This document shows positions 55,204-62,850 of a DNA stretch of 64,000 nt, one piece after another. Made by a program: the position numbers and the translations under genes. The notes below the pieces were generated by a model. That model did not search any database and had not been told where the DNA came from. It saw only the letters and a program-made list of their open reading frames with translations. The DNA lies in contig JAMPGA010000003.1 of the NCBI GenBank assembly GCA_023664185.1, forward strand, positions 1-64,000. Reading direction: 5' to 3'. Each line of letters opens with the position of its first letter. Position 1 is the first letter of the stretch. This stretch comes from Muribaculaceae bacterium. Lineage in GTDB: Bacteria > Bacteroidota > Bacteroidia > Bacteroidales > Muribaculaceae.

Positions 55204-55232
55204 TGGAACGACAACAACTAATCAGCAAACCT

Positions 55233-56255
55233 ATGGAAAATGAGTTAGATTGGAAAAGTCTCTCCTTCGGCTACATGCCAACTGACTATAATGTGCGCTG
55301 CTACTTCCGCGACGGGAAGTGGGGCGAAATCGAGGTGTCTTCGAGCGAGGAAGTAAACATCCACATCGCAGCCACCTGTCTCCATTACGGTCAGGACATA
55401 TTTGAAGGCCTCAAGGCATTCCGCGGTAAGGATGGCAAAATCAGAGTGTTCCGTCTGGAAGAGAATGCTCACCGCATTCAGGAATCGGCCAAAGGCTTGC
55501 TCATGGAGCCCCTTCCCGAAGAGAAATTCAGGGAAATGGTGCTCAAAGTCATCAAACTCAACGAGCGCTTTGTGCCCCCATATGGGTCTGGAGCCTCCTT
55601 ATATATACGCCCTCTCGAAATCGGCATATCGGCACAGGTTGGTGTGAAGCCAGCCAGCGAGTATCTGTTTATAATCCTCGTATCTCCTGTAGGGCCATAT
55701 TTCAAGAGCGGATTCAAGCCCACCAACATTTGCATCATGCGCGACTATGACCGCGTGGCTCCCCGCGGAACAGGCCGCTGGAAAGTGGGTGGCAACTATG
55801 CGGCCTCGCTCATGGCCGGAGAGCACGCCCACAGCCTTGGCTACTCGGCAGTGCTTTACCTCGACCCCAAAGAAAAGAAATATCTCGACGAATGCGGCCC
55901 GGCCAACTTCATGGCTATAAAAGACAATGTTTACATAACTCCGGCTTCCGACTCTATCCTCCCCTCCATCACCAATAAGAGTCTGATGCAGCTGGCCGAG
56001 GATATGGGTCTGAAAGTAGAGCGCCGTCACATCACCGTCGACGAGCTTGACGACATCCAGGAGGCTGCAGCTGTAGGCACAGCCGCTGTGGCATCGCCTG
56101 TTGGCGAAATCGACGACCTTGACACCGGTAAGAAATATATCATTGCCAAAGACGGAGTACCGGGCCCGATCGTCACTAAACTCTACAACACCCTCCGCGG
56201 CATTCAGTATGGCGAGCTGCCCGATACCCACGGTTGGTGTACGATAGTGGAATGA
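55233..56255 (+). CDS. ilvE: branched-chain amino-acid aminotransferase
   Basis: Class IV PLP aminotransferase, last step of leucine, isoleucine and valine synthesis. 340 aa: ATCLHYGQDIFEGLKAFRGK, RPLEIGISAQVGVKP, GRWKVGGNYAASLMA with the PLP lysine, LDECGPANFMAIKDN, and ADGVPGPIVTKLYN-like end (AKDGVPGPIVTKLY). Start at 55233 is set by the promoter. Its stop overlaps the HD gene start (ATGA). Confidence 0.94.
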   Translation: MENELDWKSLSFGYMPTDYNVRCYFRDGKWGEIEVSSSEEVNIHIAATCLHYGQDIFEGLKAFRGKDGKIRVFRLEENAHRIQESAKGLLMEPLPEEKFREMVLKVIKLNERFVPPYGSGASLYIRPLEIGISAQVGVKPASEYLFIILVSPVGPYFKSGFKPTNICIMRDYDRVAPRGTGRWKVGGNYAASLMAGEHAHSLGYSAVLYLDPKEKKYLDECGPANFMAIKDNVYITPASDSILPSITNKSLMQLAEDMGLKVERRHITVDELDDIQEAAAVGTAAVASPVGEIDDLDTGKKYIIAKDGVPGPIVTKLYNTLRGIQYGELPDTHGWCTIVE

Positions 56256-56809
56256 AAGATTTCAACATTATAATAGATAAATATTACCCGGCGGACTCAC
56301 TCCGTCGGGCAATTTATTTGAAGCACTGCTGTGCAGTAGCCGAACTGGCTCTCGATGTGGCCAAAAGGCACTCCCTACCCCTCGACCCTAATGAAATTGA
56401 GGCAGCGGCTATGCTCCACGATATAGGCATCTTTTTGACCGACGCCCCCGACCTGGGTTGCCACGGAATTGAACCCTATATTAAACACGGCATCCTCGGC
56501 GCCGATTTGCTGCGCCGTGAGGGATACGGCGAGACACTGGCTCGAGTGGCCGAATGCCACACCGGCGCAGGCATCACTGCCGAGGAGGTGGCTCGACAGA
56601 ACCTTCCCCTACCACAACGCAACTACATGCCGGAAACTATGCTTGAAAGACTGGTATGTTATGCCGATAAATTTTACTCGAAAAGTGGCGATATGAAAAT
56701 CAAAACCATTGAAAAAGTTAAAGCATCAATGGAAAAGATATCTCACGACACATATCTTCGCTTTATGGCATTGGAAAAGGAATTCGGTGAGGAGAATTCA
56801 AGTAATTAA
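56252..56809 (+). CDS. HD-domain phosphohydrolase-like protein
   Basis: About 185 aa. HD metal ligands: KHCCAVAELALDVAKRH (His), AAAMLHDIGIFLT (HD) and probable Asp/His later at GADLLRREGYGE and RVAECHTG. HD proteins hydrolyse nucleotides or phosphate esters, but many in Bacteroidales are unassigned. Start at 56252 (ATGA with ilvE) rather than GTG at 56234. Coupled to ilvE translation. Confidence 0.82.
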   Translation: MKDFNIIIDKYYPADSLRRAIYLKHCCAVAELALDVAKRHSLPLDPNEIEAAAMLHDIGIFLTDAPDLGCHGIEPYIKHGILGADLLRREGYGETLARVAECHTGAGITAEEVARQNLPLPQRNYMPETMLERLVCYADKFYSKSGDMKIKTIEKVKASMEKISHDTYLRFMALEKEFGEENSSN

Positions 56810-56846
56810 AATTTGTTAATTACTTGTACATATCATCAAAAAGCTC

Positions 56847-56854
56847 TACCTTTG
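56847..56854 (+). promoter_or_regulatory. -7 promoter element of tRNA-Ser
   Basis: TACCTTTG lies 27 bases before the tRNA 5' end, with CTTG about 20 bp further upstream as a possible -33. Confidence 0.5.
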
Positions 56855-56881
56855 CACCCGTAAACAACGCCTACCAACAAA

Positions 56882-56966
56882 GGAAAGATGGCAGAGTGGT
56901 CGATTGCGGCGGTCTTGAAAACCGTTGAGGGTCACACCTCCGGGGGTTCGAATCCCTCTCTTTCCG
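56882..56966 (+). tRNA. tRNA-Ser(TGA)
   Basis: 85 bases. The acceptor arms GGAAAGA and TCTTTCC pair. The anticodon arm GCGGT-CTTGAAA-ACCGT has TGA at the anticodon position, which reads UCA codons. A long variable arm is present, as in serine tRNAs, and the T-arm is GGGGG-TTCGAAT-CCCTC. The 3' CCA is not exactly encoded (GCCCA follows). A terminator hairpin lies 15 bases downstream. Confidence 0.93.
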
Positions 56967-56980
56967 CCCAATGGAAACAA

Positions 56981-57015
56981 AAAAGCCCTGTAAGTATTTA
57001 GCTAACAGGGCTTTT
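56981..57015 (+). terminator. rho-independent terminator of tRNA-Ser
   Basis: AAAAGCCCTGT (56981-56991) pairs perfectly with ACAGGGCTTTT (57005-57015) around a 13-base loop, followed by further T-rich sequence. It crosses the upstream TTG of the next reading frame. Confidence 0.8.
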
Positions 57016-57049
57016 GCTTTTGTACAATGATGAGCATAGCGAAAGATTT

Positions 57050-58561
57050 ATGAATAAAAGTGGTTTGTGGTTTCTGGATCAAGAGGTTATTCACGGTCGC
57101 AAAACCATAAGAATAGGTCGTAGACGTAGTATTGTAAGTGAATTTGAAAGTATGAGCAAATCCACTTACGACACTGTGATTTTTGAGGATATACCTATTC
57201 TACGAGGCGTCAGAACCTGTTCTGTTGGAGGGGTAAAGACATTGGTGCTAAAAGATATTGGCCTTTTTGATAATGGAATCTTTGCGATGGACGATCTTGA
57301 AACCTTGATAATCTGCGGCACTATCGGTAAGCTTCGTCCATGGGTGGCAAGCCATTGTCCCAACTTGCGTACCTTAATAATTGATGCAAATGTTTTTTCG
57401 TGTGATGACTACATCTCTTTTGAGGGTTGCCCTAAACTGATCCATATAATCATCAGAGGATGCTTTCCTAATAGTCTGGTGCAGGTGACAGACGATTGCA
57501 TGACATACTTCAATCGAGAAACTCGTGATAAGACAAAATTTCCGTTTGAAAATTATAAGCAAACGTTTGGGAGTTGTTCTGAGGACAAGAAGTCTAAAAT
57601 AAGGGAGCGATTGCACGAAACCTCAAAGTGGGTTGTGAAGCACTATGGTCACAATCAAGATATTGATATTGCCATCGGAGCTGGAGCTTCTGAGATGTGG
57701 CGATTCATTGCCACCGCCTTTGGTTCGTGGACCCGAGCATATAAGATCCGTAAAATCGGATGGGAATATAATGCAGATAAAAAATGGCCCACAGTAAGAT
57801 GGCTGAAACGCAGCGCTGAATACACACCCGGCGAGGATGCTCTAAAATTCAGGTTTGACTATGCTCCGGAAAACACTGAAGCTTTCAGACTTAATCGTCG
57901 GCATTTTCATCTACGTAAAATAGCCGGCAAGGGGAATGATTACGATAAGATGAAGCGGTTGTGCCGTTGGGTGCACGAGAATATTCGTCATGATGGAAAG
58001 GCGATTCCTCATGTATATTATAATCTTCGTTGCCTGATGTTTGCCACTGCAAGCTCGGGGAAGCCCGGAAATTGTTTTGTCTTGGCAATGTGTCTTAGTG
58101 AGGCACTGTTGAGTATCGGTATTAAGGCAAAATACATAAAAGGATTTCCTCCTGACAGTAACTGCTATCAGTATCATGTATTTGTGGCAGCATGGAGTAA
58201 GAAACTAAGAAAATGGATTTTTCTTGACCCAACCTTTGGAGCGTGGATAACAGATATTAATGGCAATCTGCTATCACCATCTGAGATAAGGCAAAATCTA
58301 CTGACCGATGTGCCAATGATTGTAAATGACGAGGCAGAATATAACGGAGATAAGTCAATGGCCAGAACATATCTGTCTGAGTATCTCGCTCCGAACTTAT
58401 ATTATATGCTCGCAAATACACTCAGCCAGGATGAGACTGAGGGCGATAGTTCGCATCCTCAGGGAGAATGGGTCACGTTGATTCCAAAGGGTGAGAACCA
58501 AGGTGTTTTCATCAAGAATCCAACTTCTGACGATGAATATTTTTGGCAACCGCCAAAATGA
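57050..58561 (+). CDS. LRR-like N-terminus plus transglutaminase-like protein
   Basis: About 503 aa, no signal peptide. Residues 45-140 have leucine-rich-repeat spacing (VKTLVLKDIGLFDNGIFAM, LETLIICGTIGKLRPWVAS, LRTLIIDANVFSCDDYISF). Around residues 310-410 a transglutaminase-like triad appears: Cys in GNCFVLAMCLSEALLSIGIK, His in CYQYHVFVAAW and Asp in KWIFLDPTFGAW. Family members are proteases, amidases or structural. Accessory-looking and AT-rich by eye. A TTG at 57014 is not used because it lies in the tRNA terminator. No neighbour suggests a partner. Confidence 0.75.
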   Translation: MNKSGLWFLDQEVIHGRKTIRIGRRRSIVSEFESMSKSTYDTVIFEDIPILRGVRTCSVGGVKTLVLKDIGLFDNGIFAMDDLETLIICGTIGKLRPWVASHCPNLRTLIIDANVFSCDDYISFEGCPKLIHIIIRGCFPNSLVQVTDDCMTYFNRETRDKTKFPFENYKQTFGSCSEDKKSKIRERLHETSKWVVKHYGHNQDIDIAIGAGASEMWRFIATAFGSWTRAYKIRKIGWEYNADKKWPTVRWLKRSAEYTPGEDALKFRFDYAPENTEAFRLNRRHFHLRKIAGKGNDYDKMKRLCRWVHENIRHDGKAIPHVYYNLRCLMFATASSGKPGNCFVLAMCLSEALLSIGIKAKYIKGFPPDSNCYQYHVFVAAWSKKLRKWIFLDPTFGAWITDINGNLLSPSEIRQNLLTDVPMIVNDEAEYNGDKSMARTYLSEYLAPNLYYMLANTLSQDETEGDSSHPQGEWVTLIPKGENQGVFIKNPTSDDEYFWQPPK

Positions 58562-58586
58562 AGACGTAAAATACATGTATCTTTAC

Positions 58587-58594
58587 TAACTTTG
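58587..58594 (+). promoter_or_regulatory. -7 promoter element before the small helical ORF
   Basis: TAACTTTG matches TAnnTTTG, 55 bases before the ATG at 58650. This supports expression of the small ORF. Confidence 0.4.
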
Positions 58595-58649
58595 CGCAAA
58601 TATAACCGAGCTATAACCACACAATGTTTCTGATGACGAATTAGAGTCA

Positions 58650-58865
58650 ATGATACCCCGATTGATGAGCGATTATAACAACCATATCGAGAGTGGCGAA
58701 TACACCTCAGAAGGTATACAAGAGTATTGCTGGTCTCTGGCAGTTGCCTATCTGAAACTACTCAAAAAGGGCGACGCCATAAAGGTACTGGAAAACATTG
58801 TAAGACACGACGAAGGGTCTCCCCTCGCCCACCACTGCGCTATGCTGTTAAAACAGCTTGATTAA
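58650..58865 (+). CDS. small helical protein of unknown function
   Basis: 71 aa with a TPR-like pair of helices: EYCWSLAVAYLKLLKKGDAI and NIVRHDEGSPLAHHCAMLLK. The frame remains coding-like for eight codons upstream of the ATG (SDDELES), yet no start is found there and a stop precedes them. This could mean a lost start through a small indel near 58624-58632, where another ATG stands in the wrong frame. Its last 4 bases overlap the opposed mcrC-like gene. Not a recognised family. Confidence 0.45.
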   Translation: MIPRLMSDYNNHIESGEYTSEGIQEYCWSLAVAYLKLLKKGDAIKVLENIVRHDEGSPLAHHCAMLLKQLD

Positions 58866-60190
58866 CGCATTGATAGGATCTCAACAAAATCATTGACCAT
58901 TTGCGAGATTTTGCTTATCTCAAGAGATATGCCCACCAGATGAACCCTTACGGCCTTAGGGCTGTAGGGCGATCGGTAGTTTATTTCACGGTGAAATGGT
59001 TCTTTCGAAGGATATGCCAGCACAGTGTTTATCTCATCGATGTTTCGAAAATTTGAGTAGGCAATCACCTGATGCAGATCGTGGCGGAAGGTCGATTTAA
59101 GTTGGTCAGTTGCCTCGTTCCAGTTGAGTAGATGGCTCTTATATTTCGCATCAATGGGAATTTGATGGCCATTGACAATGTAGAGCATATCCGGTTCAAG
59201 ATATGCGGGCGCCCATTTAGGGATATTGTTCCCGTAAACATTGTAGTGTGGCGACTGCACAACTTTAGCAGAAGTGCGCCGTGCCACCTTCTCAATTATA
59301 TCGTAGACATATCTCTCAAACACTTTGTTGTAGTCGACTCTCCAAGCCATTTTGCATGAAGATTTATGGTTGAGGATGTTATTGCCACATTCTTTCAGCT
59401 TTCTGATTACAAGAGGGTCTGACATATGGACAGCCAGACGGTCGGTCACCATGGTTGTCGAGGTGTTGAGATAATGTCGGGCCGATTCTATATTCCGATT
59501 GTTTTGAAAACGCATGGCGATAGGGATCTCCGGGCTCATAAGAGTCTTGACACACATTGAAAGAACATAATTTAGCTCTCGCCACTCTTTGTGGTCGGTG
59601 GTAAGAATGTTGCGCTTATTGGGAAATCGTAGGGATTTTCCAGGATCGAGTACGCTCTCCACTGCGTATTTAGCCCACAGAGTTTGCCCTACAGGAGCAG
59701 ACTGATAGCGAAATTCGTTGGAAAACTTACGCCATTTGGCCCGCTGAGCCTCCGGAAACAGGTTGATATACTTGATACATTCTATGAACTGTTGTGGCAA
59801 TATTCTGTTGGCCAGATTGAGCCTAAGATTGTCAGAAAACTCGATATCCACATTGTCGCCAAGCAGAGAAACTATATCGCCGGCATCCTCTCCAAATCTT
59901 CCGGTTATGGCCAGGTCGCCAGCAGGGCAACCAGTAGTGGGCGAAAAAATGGGAACTGAGCCTGCATATTGCGAAGTGTGAAGCACAACCGCCGGTTTAT
60001 ACCCTTTCACTTCTATCTCAGTCATAATCCCCAAGAATTCGAATCCTCGCTTGTTTAGAGCGAGGAATTTTTGCAAAACTTTCGCTGGCTCACGGTCACG
60101 CCATCCCCAAGCTTTCATTTTTTCATAGTCCCAAACTATGGTTGAAAGCGTGGATATTGGCCCGAATTCGAGAAGTTTCCGTTTACTCAT
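58862..60190 (-). CDS. McrC-like nuclease subunit
   Basis: 442-aa protein of the McrC/PD-(D/E)XK type. N-terminal 300 residues are mixed and may bind DNA or the McrB ring. The nuclease core reads YLEPDMLYIVNG with Asp334 and IPIDAKYK with Asp347 and Lys349. The 13-residue gap and the DAK triplet match E. coli McrC, where D244, D257 and K259 cleave DNA. It overlaps the McrB-like gene by 8 bp. McrBC complexes cut DNA with modified cytosines; whether that holds here is not known. Confidence 0.85.
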   Translation of the reverse strand: MSKRKLLEFGPISTLSTIVWDYEKMKAWGWRDREPAKVLQKFLALNKRGFEFLGIMTEIEVKGYKPAVVLHTSQYAGSVPIFSPTTGCPAGDLAITGRFGEDAGDIVSLLGDNVDIEFSDNLRLNLANRILPQQFIECIKYINLFPEAQRAKWRKFSNEFRYQSAPVGQTLWAKYAVESVLDPGKSLRFPNKRNILTTDHKEWRELNYVLSMCVKTLMSPEIPIAMRFQNNRNIESARHYLNTSTTMVTDRLAVHMSDPLVIRKLKECGNNILNHKSSCKMAWRVDYNKVFERYVYDIIEKVARRTSAKVVQSPHYNVYGNNIPKWAPAYLEPDMLYIVNGHQIPIDAKYKSHLLNWNEATDQLKSTFRHDLHQVIAYSNFRNIDEINTVLAYPSKEPFHREINYRSPYSPKAVRVHLVGISLEISKISQMVNDFVEILSMR

Positions 60191-61577
60191 ACATCTGACA
60201 GCCGTTTTTCAGAAACAGACCGCAAAACTCTGTCTTTGCACTGAGCAGATATCCCTCTGCAAGATACTCCTTAATCAGTGGCATCAGTTCGTATTTTATC
60301 TTTTCTTTGCGTTTTTCGTTATCCTTTGGTTTATACATGAAATACGATTGTCCGGGCTGGAGTGCAAGCTCGGCATCTGTGGCATGTTTCCTGAAAATTT
60401 CAGCCACTTCTTCGAAAAGATCTCCGTCAAAGTCGATAGGTTTATCAAGTTTAATTGGATGCAATGTATACCACGCAAACCTTCGCCTCAGAGCAAAGTC
60501 AACCACCGCGAGGCTGCGGTCGGCAGTATTCATTGTGGCTATTACATAGAGATTTCCGGGTATAGAATCGATGCCATTTATACTTATATTCCTCTTTTGC
60601 TCAAAAAGAAGGAATACTGGGCCCAATACATTCGCAAGATTAGCACGGTTTATTTCGTCAATTATCAGAAGCACCTTCTCATTAGTATGGACTTTTGCAT
60701 ACTCTATAGCTTGGAGAAGGATGCCTGGTTTCTTTACGAACCGAGTTGATGACGATGGATCAGTATTCGGGGTTAATCCTTCCACAAAATCCGAGTAGGT
60801 GGTTTCGGCATGAAACTGGATGAAAAAAGGCGTATAATTTTGAGCTATACTCAATGCCGTATAGGTTTTACCGGTGCCTGGAGCTCCTTGAAGAACTACA
60901 TATTTACGACTTTCGAGTAGGTCTTTTATCTCCTTTTTTTCAGTATCGTAAGTATATGTCGTGGGATTCGGTAAAAAATTTTTTTGCTCATTACGTTCCT
61001 TTTCATTACCAAACTCTCGCATTTTTGCATAGGTGGCCAGCCATCTGTAAATCCTATCAAGTGAATTTTTATTTTCACCTTCAGAATCGAATTTCACTAT
61101 TTCACAAGCCTGTATTACAGTCTTATACTTTTCAACAGTACCTGCTAATTTTGAATAATCTTTCTTAACCTTTTTAGTCAGGGTTGACAGCGTTGAGGTA
61201 AAGTCAGTAAAATCAGCTTTACTGAAGAAGTCTTCTTTATTATCCTCTGAATAAAGTTGTGAAAACAACCTTCTGACCCAAGGGAGAGAAGCAAGTTCAT
61301 AATCATTGCGAAATCCTTCCGAACCTACTACAAGACCAACAATAGCATTATTAACTTGATTTCCGTTGTCAGGAAAAACTACGAATGAAAAATCTGAGTA
61401 TGTACCACTTTCGGCCTCTTCCTCACTGATAAATCCGAAGTAGGCACCTTTATCTGGGTTTAGATCTGTTCGGACAACAGCATTACCGGTATAAATCTTA
61501 TCCACTTTGTTTCGTGGCTTTATTCCAAATTCTTTAGCCTTTTCGAGTACTTTTTTGTAAAGATCTTCGGAAGTCAT
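60183..61577 (-). CDS. McrB-like AAA+ GTPase subunit with unrecognised N-terminal domain
   Basis: 464 aa. AAA+ core: Walker A GAPGTGKTYTALSIAQ (231-246), Walker B VLLIIDEINRANLANVLG (302-319), the McrB signature MNTADRS (349-355) that sets GTP use, and arginines in ALRRRFAW. Residues 1-200 have no clear match: VVRTDLNPDKGAYFGFI and YSDFSFVVFPDNGNQVNNAI with a helical segment around 115-165. I do not recognise the usual DUF3578/MrcB N-terminal motif, so target recognition may be different. Overlaps the XRE stop by 4 bp and mcrC by 8 bp. Confidence 0.88.
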   Translation of the reverse strand: MTSEDLYKKVLEKAKEFGIKPRNKVDKIYTGNAVVRTDLNPDKGAYFGFISEEEAESGTYSDFSFVVFPDNGNQVNNAIVGLVVGSEGFRNDYELASLPWVRRLFSQLYSEDNKEDFFSKADFTDFTSTLSTLTKKVKKDYSKLAGTVEKYKTVIQACEIVKFDSEGENKNSLDRIYRWLATYAKMREFGNEKERNEQKNFLPNPTTYTYDTEKKEIKDLLESRKYVVLQGAPGTGKTYTALSIAQNYTPFFIQFHAETTYSDFVEGLTPNTDPSSSTRFVKKPGILLQAIEYAKVHTNEKVLLIIDEINRANLANVLGPVFLLFEQKRNISINGIDSIPGNLYVIATMNTADRSLAVVDFALRRRFAWYTLHPIKLDKPIDFDGDLFEEVAEIFRKHATDAELALQPGQSYFMYKPKDNEKRKEKIKYELMPLIKEYLAEGYLLSAKTEFCGLFLKNGCQMYE

Positions 61578-62077
61578 AAGTCGAGATTGATGGGATGAAT
61601 AATAATCGGAGCATGTTCGCCCATATAAGGGATTGCTCTCACCGTATTGTATTCAATGAACTCAACAGCCTCGTCTTCCGACATTCCTTCGTAAGCCATG
61701 AGATGTTCTACCATTTCATCATAGGAATATACCAGTCGACCATCTTCAGTCACTCCAATCAATGCATTCAAATAATTGGGATTCTCCAGAATTACAGTTT
61801 CCTCATACTCATTGTTTCGCAGCCATTCGGCCAAAGACGCCGTCTGGCACTCAGAATCGAAGCCCGACTCCGAGATACGTAAAAGTGTTGAAACCGAAAT
61901 ACCGAAAGCAGCCGACAGTCGCTCAAGAACATCAAGCGATAAGTTGCGCTTCCCCAGCTCAATGTCCGACATATATCGGCGGTCTATAGCGCTTCTGGCC
62001 GCAAGTTCCTCCTGCGACCATCCGCGATTTGCACGCAACCGTTTGATTGATTCACCTATTTGCTGTTGTAGTGCCAT
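61574..62077 (-). CDS. XRE-family regulator with a second C-terminal domain
   Basis: 167 aa. Residues 9-63 are a Cro/C1-type helix-turn-helix (IKRLRANRGWSQEELAARSA, IDRRYMSDIELGKRNLSLDV). Residues 83-167 form a separate acidic domain: LAEWLRNNEYEETVILENPN, ALIGVTEDGRLVYSYDEMVE, EDEAVEFIEYNTVRAIPYMG and HAPIIIHPI. This C-terminal block looks like one found in stand-alone small Bacteroidota and Firmicutes proteins from memory; its function is unknown. First gene of the mcr operon, so it probably represses its own promoter; a TACATTTG -7 element lies 8 bases before the ATG. Confidence 0.85.
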   Translation of the reverse strand: MALQQQIGESIKRLRANRGWSQEELAARSAIDRRYMSDIELGKRNLSLDVLERLSAAFGISVSTLLRISESGFDSECQTASLAEWLRNNEYEETVILENPNYLNALIGVTEDGRLVYSYDEMVEHLMAYEGMSEDEAVEFIEYNTVRAIPYMGEHAPIIIHPINLDL

Positions 62078-62085
62078 TTATACGG

Positions 62086-62093
62086 CAAATGTA
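62086..62093 (-). promoter_or_regulatory. -7 promoter element of the XRE-mcrBC operon
   Basis: The minus strand reads TACATTTG, matching TAnnTTTG, with only 8 bases to the ATG at 62077. No perfect -33 is evident. Confidence 0.45.
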
Positions 62094-62160
62094 CCACAAA
62101 GAAAGCCTCAAATCAACGGCCAATAGTGCACATTGGCTCGCTGTGCCTACCGCCAGCTCA

Positions 62161-62718
62161 CTATTTCAATCGATTGAGTTGGATATACTCACTGATATCT
62201 TTCTGATTATCCTCCTCATTATTCACTTCTTCAATCTCAACTAATTCGAAACTGTTGAACTCCACAGACTCAAACTCAATCGTATTATTCTTATATGTGT
62301 AAGTGCTTGAATACCCACATCCCGTGCTGCCCGTCATGCTTCTGATATGATCCTCATTGCGATAAAACATGGTGTGGCCGCCACTGGTAGAAAGAATTTT
62401 CCGGACAGTTCCATCCACAGCCAGATATACCCAAAGCTTTTTGTCAGCTTCACACGAACCGTTGACTATCCACAACTCCGGCACCCCGTCATTTGAGATG
62501 TCGGCCAGGAAGTATTCCGAGTGGACAAACGGTTCACCTACAGAGTTTAGCGTATCGATTACAGCCTTAAACGGAATCAACAGAGCCTCATCGTCTTGCT
62601 CCGAAGAATTAGCGCTCGACACCGAGTCAGCAATCTCCTCGGCCTCATGACCTTGACTGCGTGTTGAATCATTACAACCAAAACCTAAGATTGACAGAAT
62701 GGGGAGTGTATTTATCAT
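62161..62718 (-). CDS. unassigned lipoprotein-like protein
   Basis: About 185 aa. Short hydrophobic leader with a loose lipobox (ILGFGC), an acidic Ser-rich linker (EEIADSVSSANSSEQDDEA), then a beta domain with an FG-GAP/VCBS-like turn (DISNDGVPELWIVNGSC) and a strand-rich end (GYSSTYTYKNNTIEFESVEF). No family name can be given. Start at 62718 is preferred over 62787 because a TATCTTTG -7 element (62739-62746) lies between them. Confidence 0.6.
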   Translation of the reverse strand: MINTLPILSILGFGCNDSTRSQGHEAEEIADSVSSANSSEQDDEALLIPFKAVIDTLNSVGEPFVHSEYFLADISNDGVPELWIVNGSCEADKKLWVYLAVDGTVRKILSTSGGHTMFYRNEDHIRSMTGSTGCGYSSTYTYKNNTIEFESVEFNSFELVEIEEVNNEEDNQKDISEYIQLNRLK

Positions 62719-62738
62719 AGCAAAATATGTCTTTTTGA

Positions 62739-62746
62739 CAAAGATA
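62739..62746 (-). promoter_or_regulatory. -7 promoter element of the lipoprotein-like gene
   Basis: The minus strand reads TATCTTTG, 20 bases before the ATG at 62718. It decides the start. Confidence 0.45.
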
Positions 62747-62822
62747 ATAATAGATTTCCATTCCTGCAAAACTACAAATGCCATCAAATGATGCTATTTA
62801 TTCGTAAATCCGGATTTTTTTA

Positions 62823-62830
62823 TAAATTTG
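62823..62830 (+). promoter_or_regulatory. -7 promoter element of the SIS-domain gene
   Basis: TAAATTTG matches TAnnTTTG, 20 bases before the ATG at 62851, and divergent from the -7 element at 62739. Confidence 0.45.
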
Positions 62831-62850
62831 CGTCAATAAATCAAGCTAAT

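Noticed and set aside
57014..57049. TTG start for the LRR/transglutaminase gene
   Set aside because: It is in the right arm of the tRNA-Ser terminator; the ATG at 57050 fits better.
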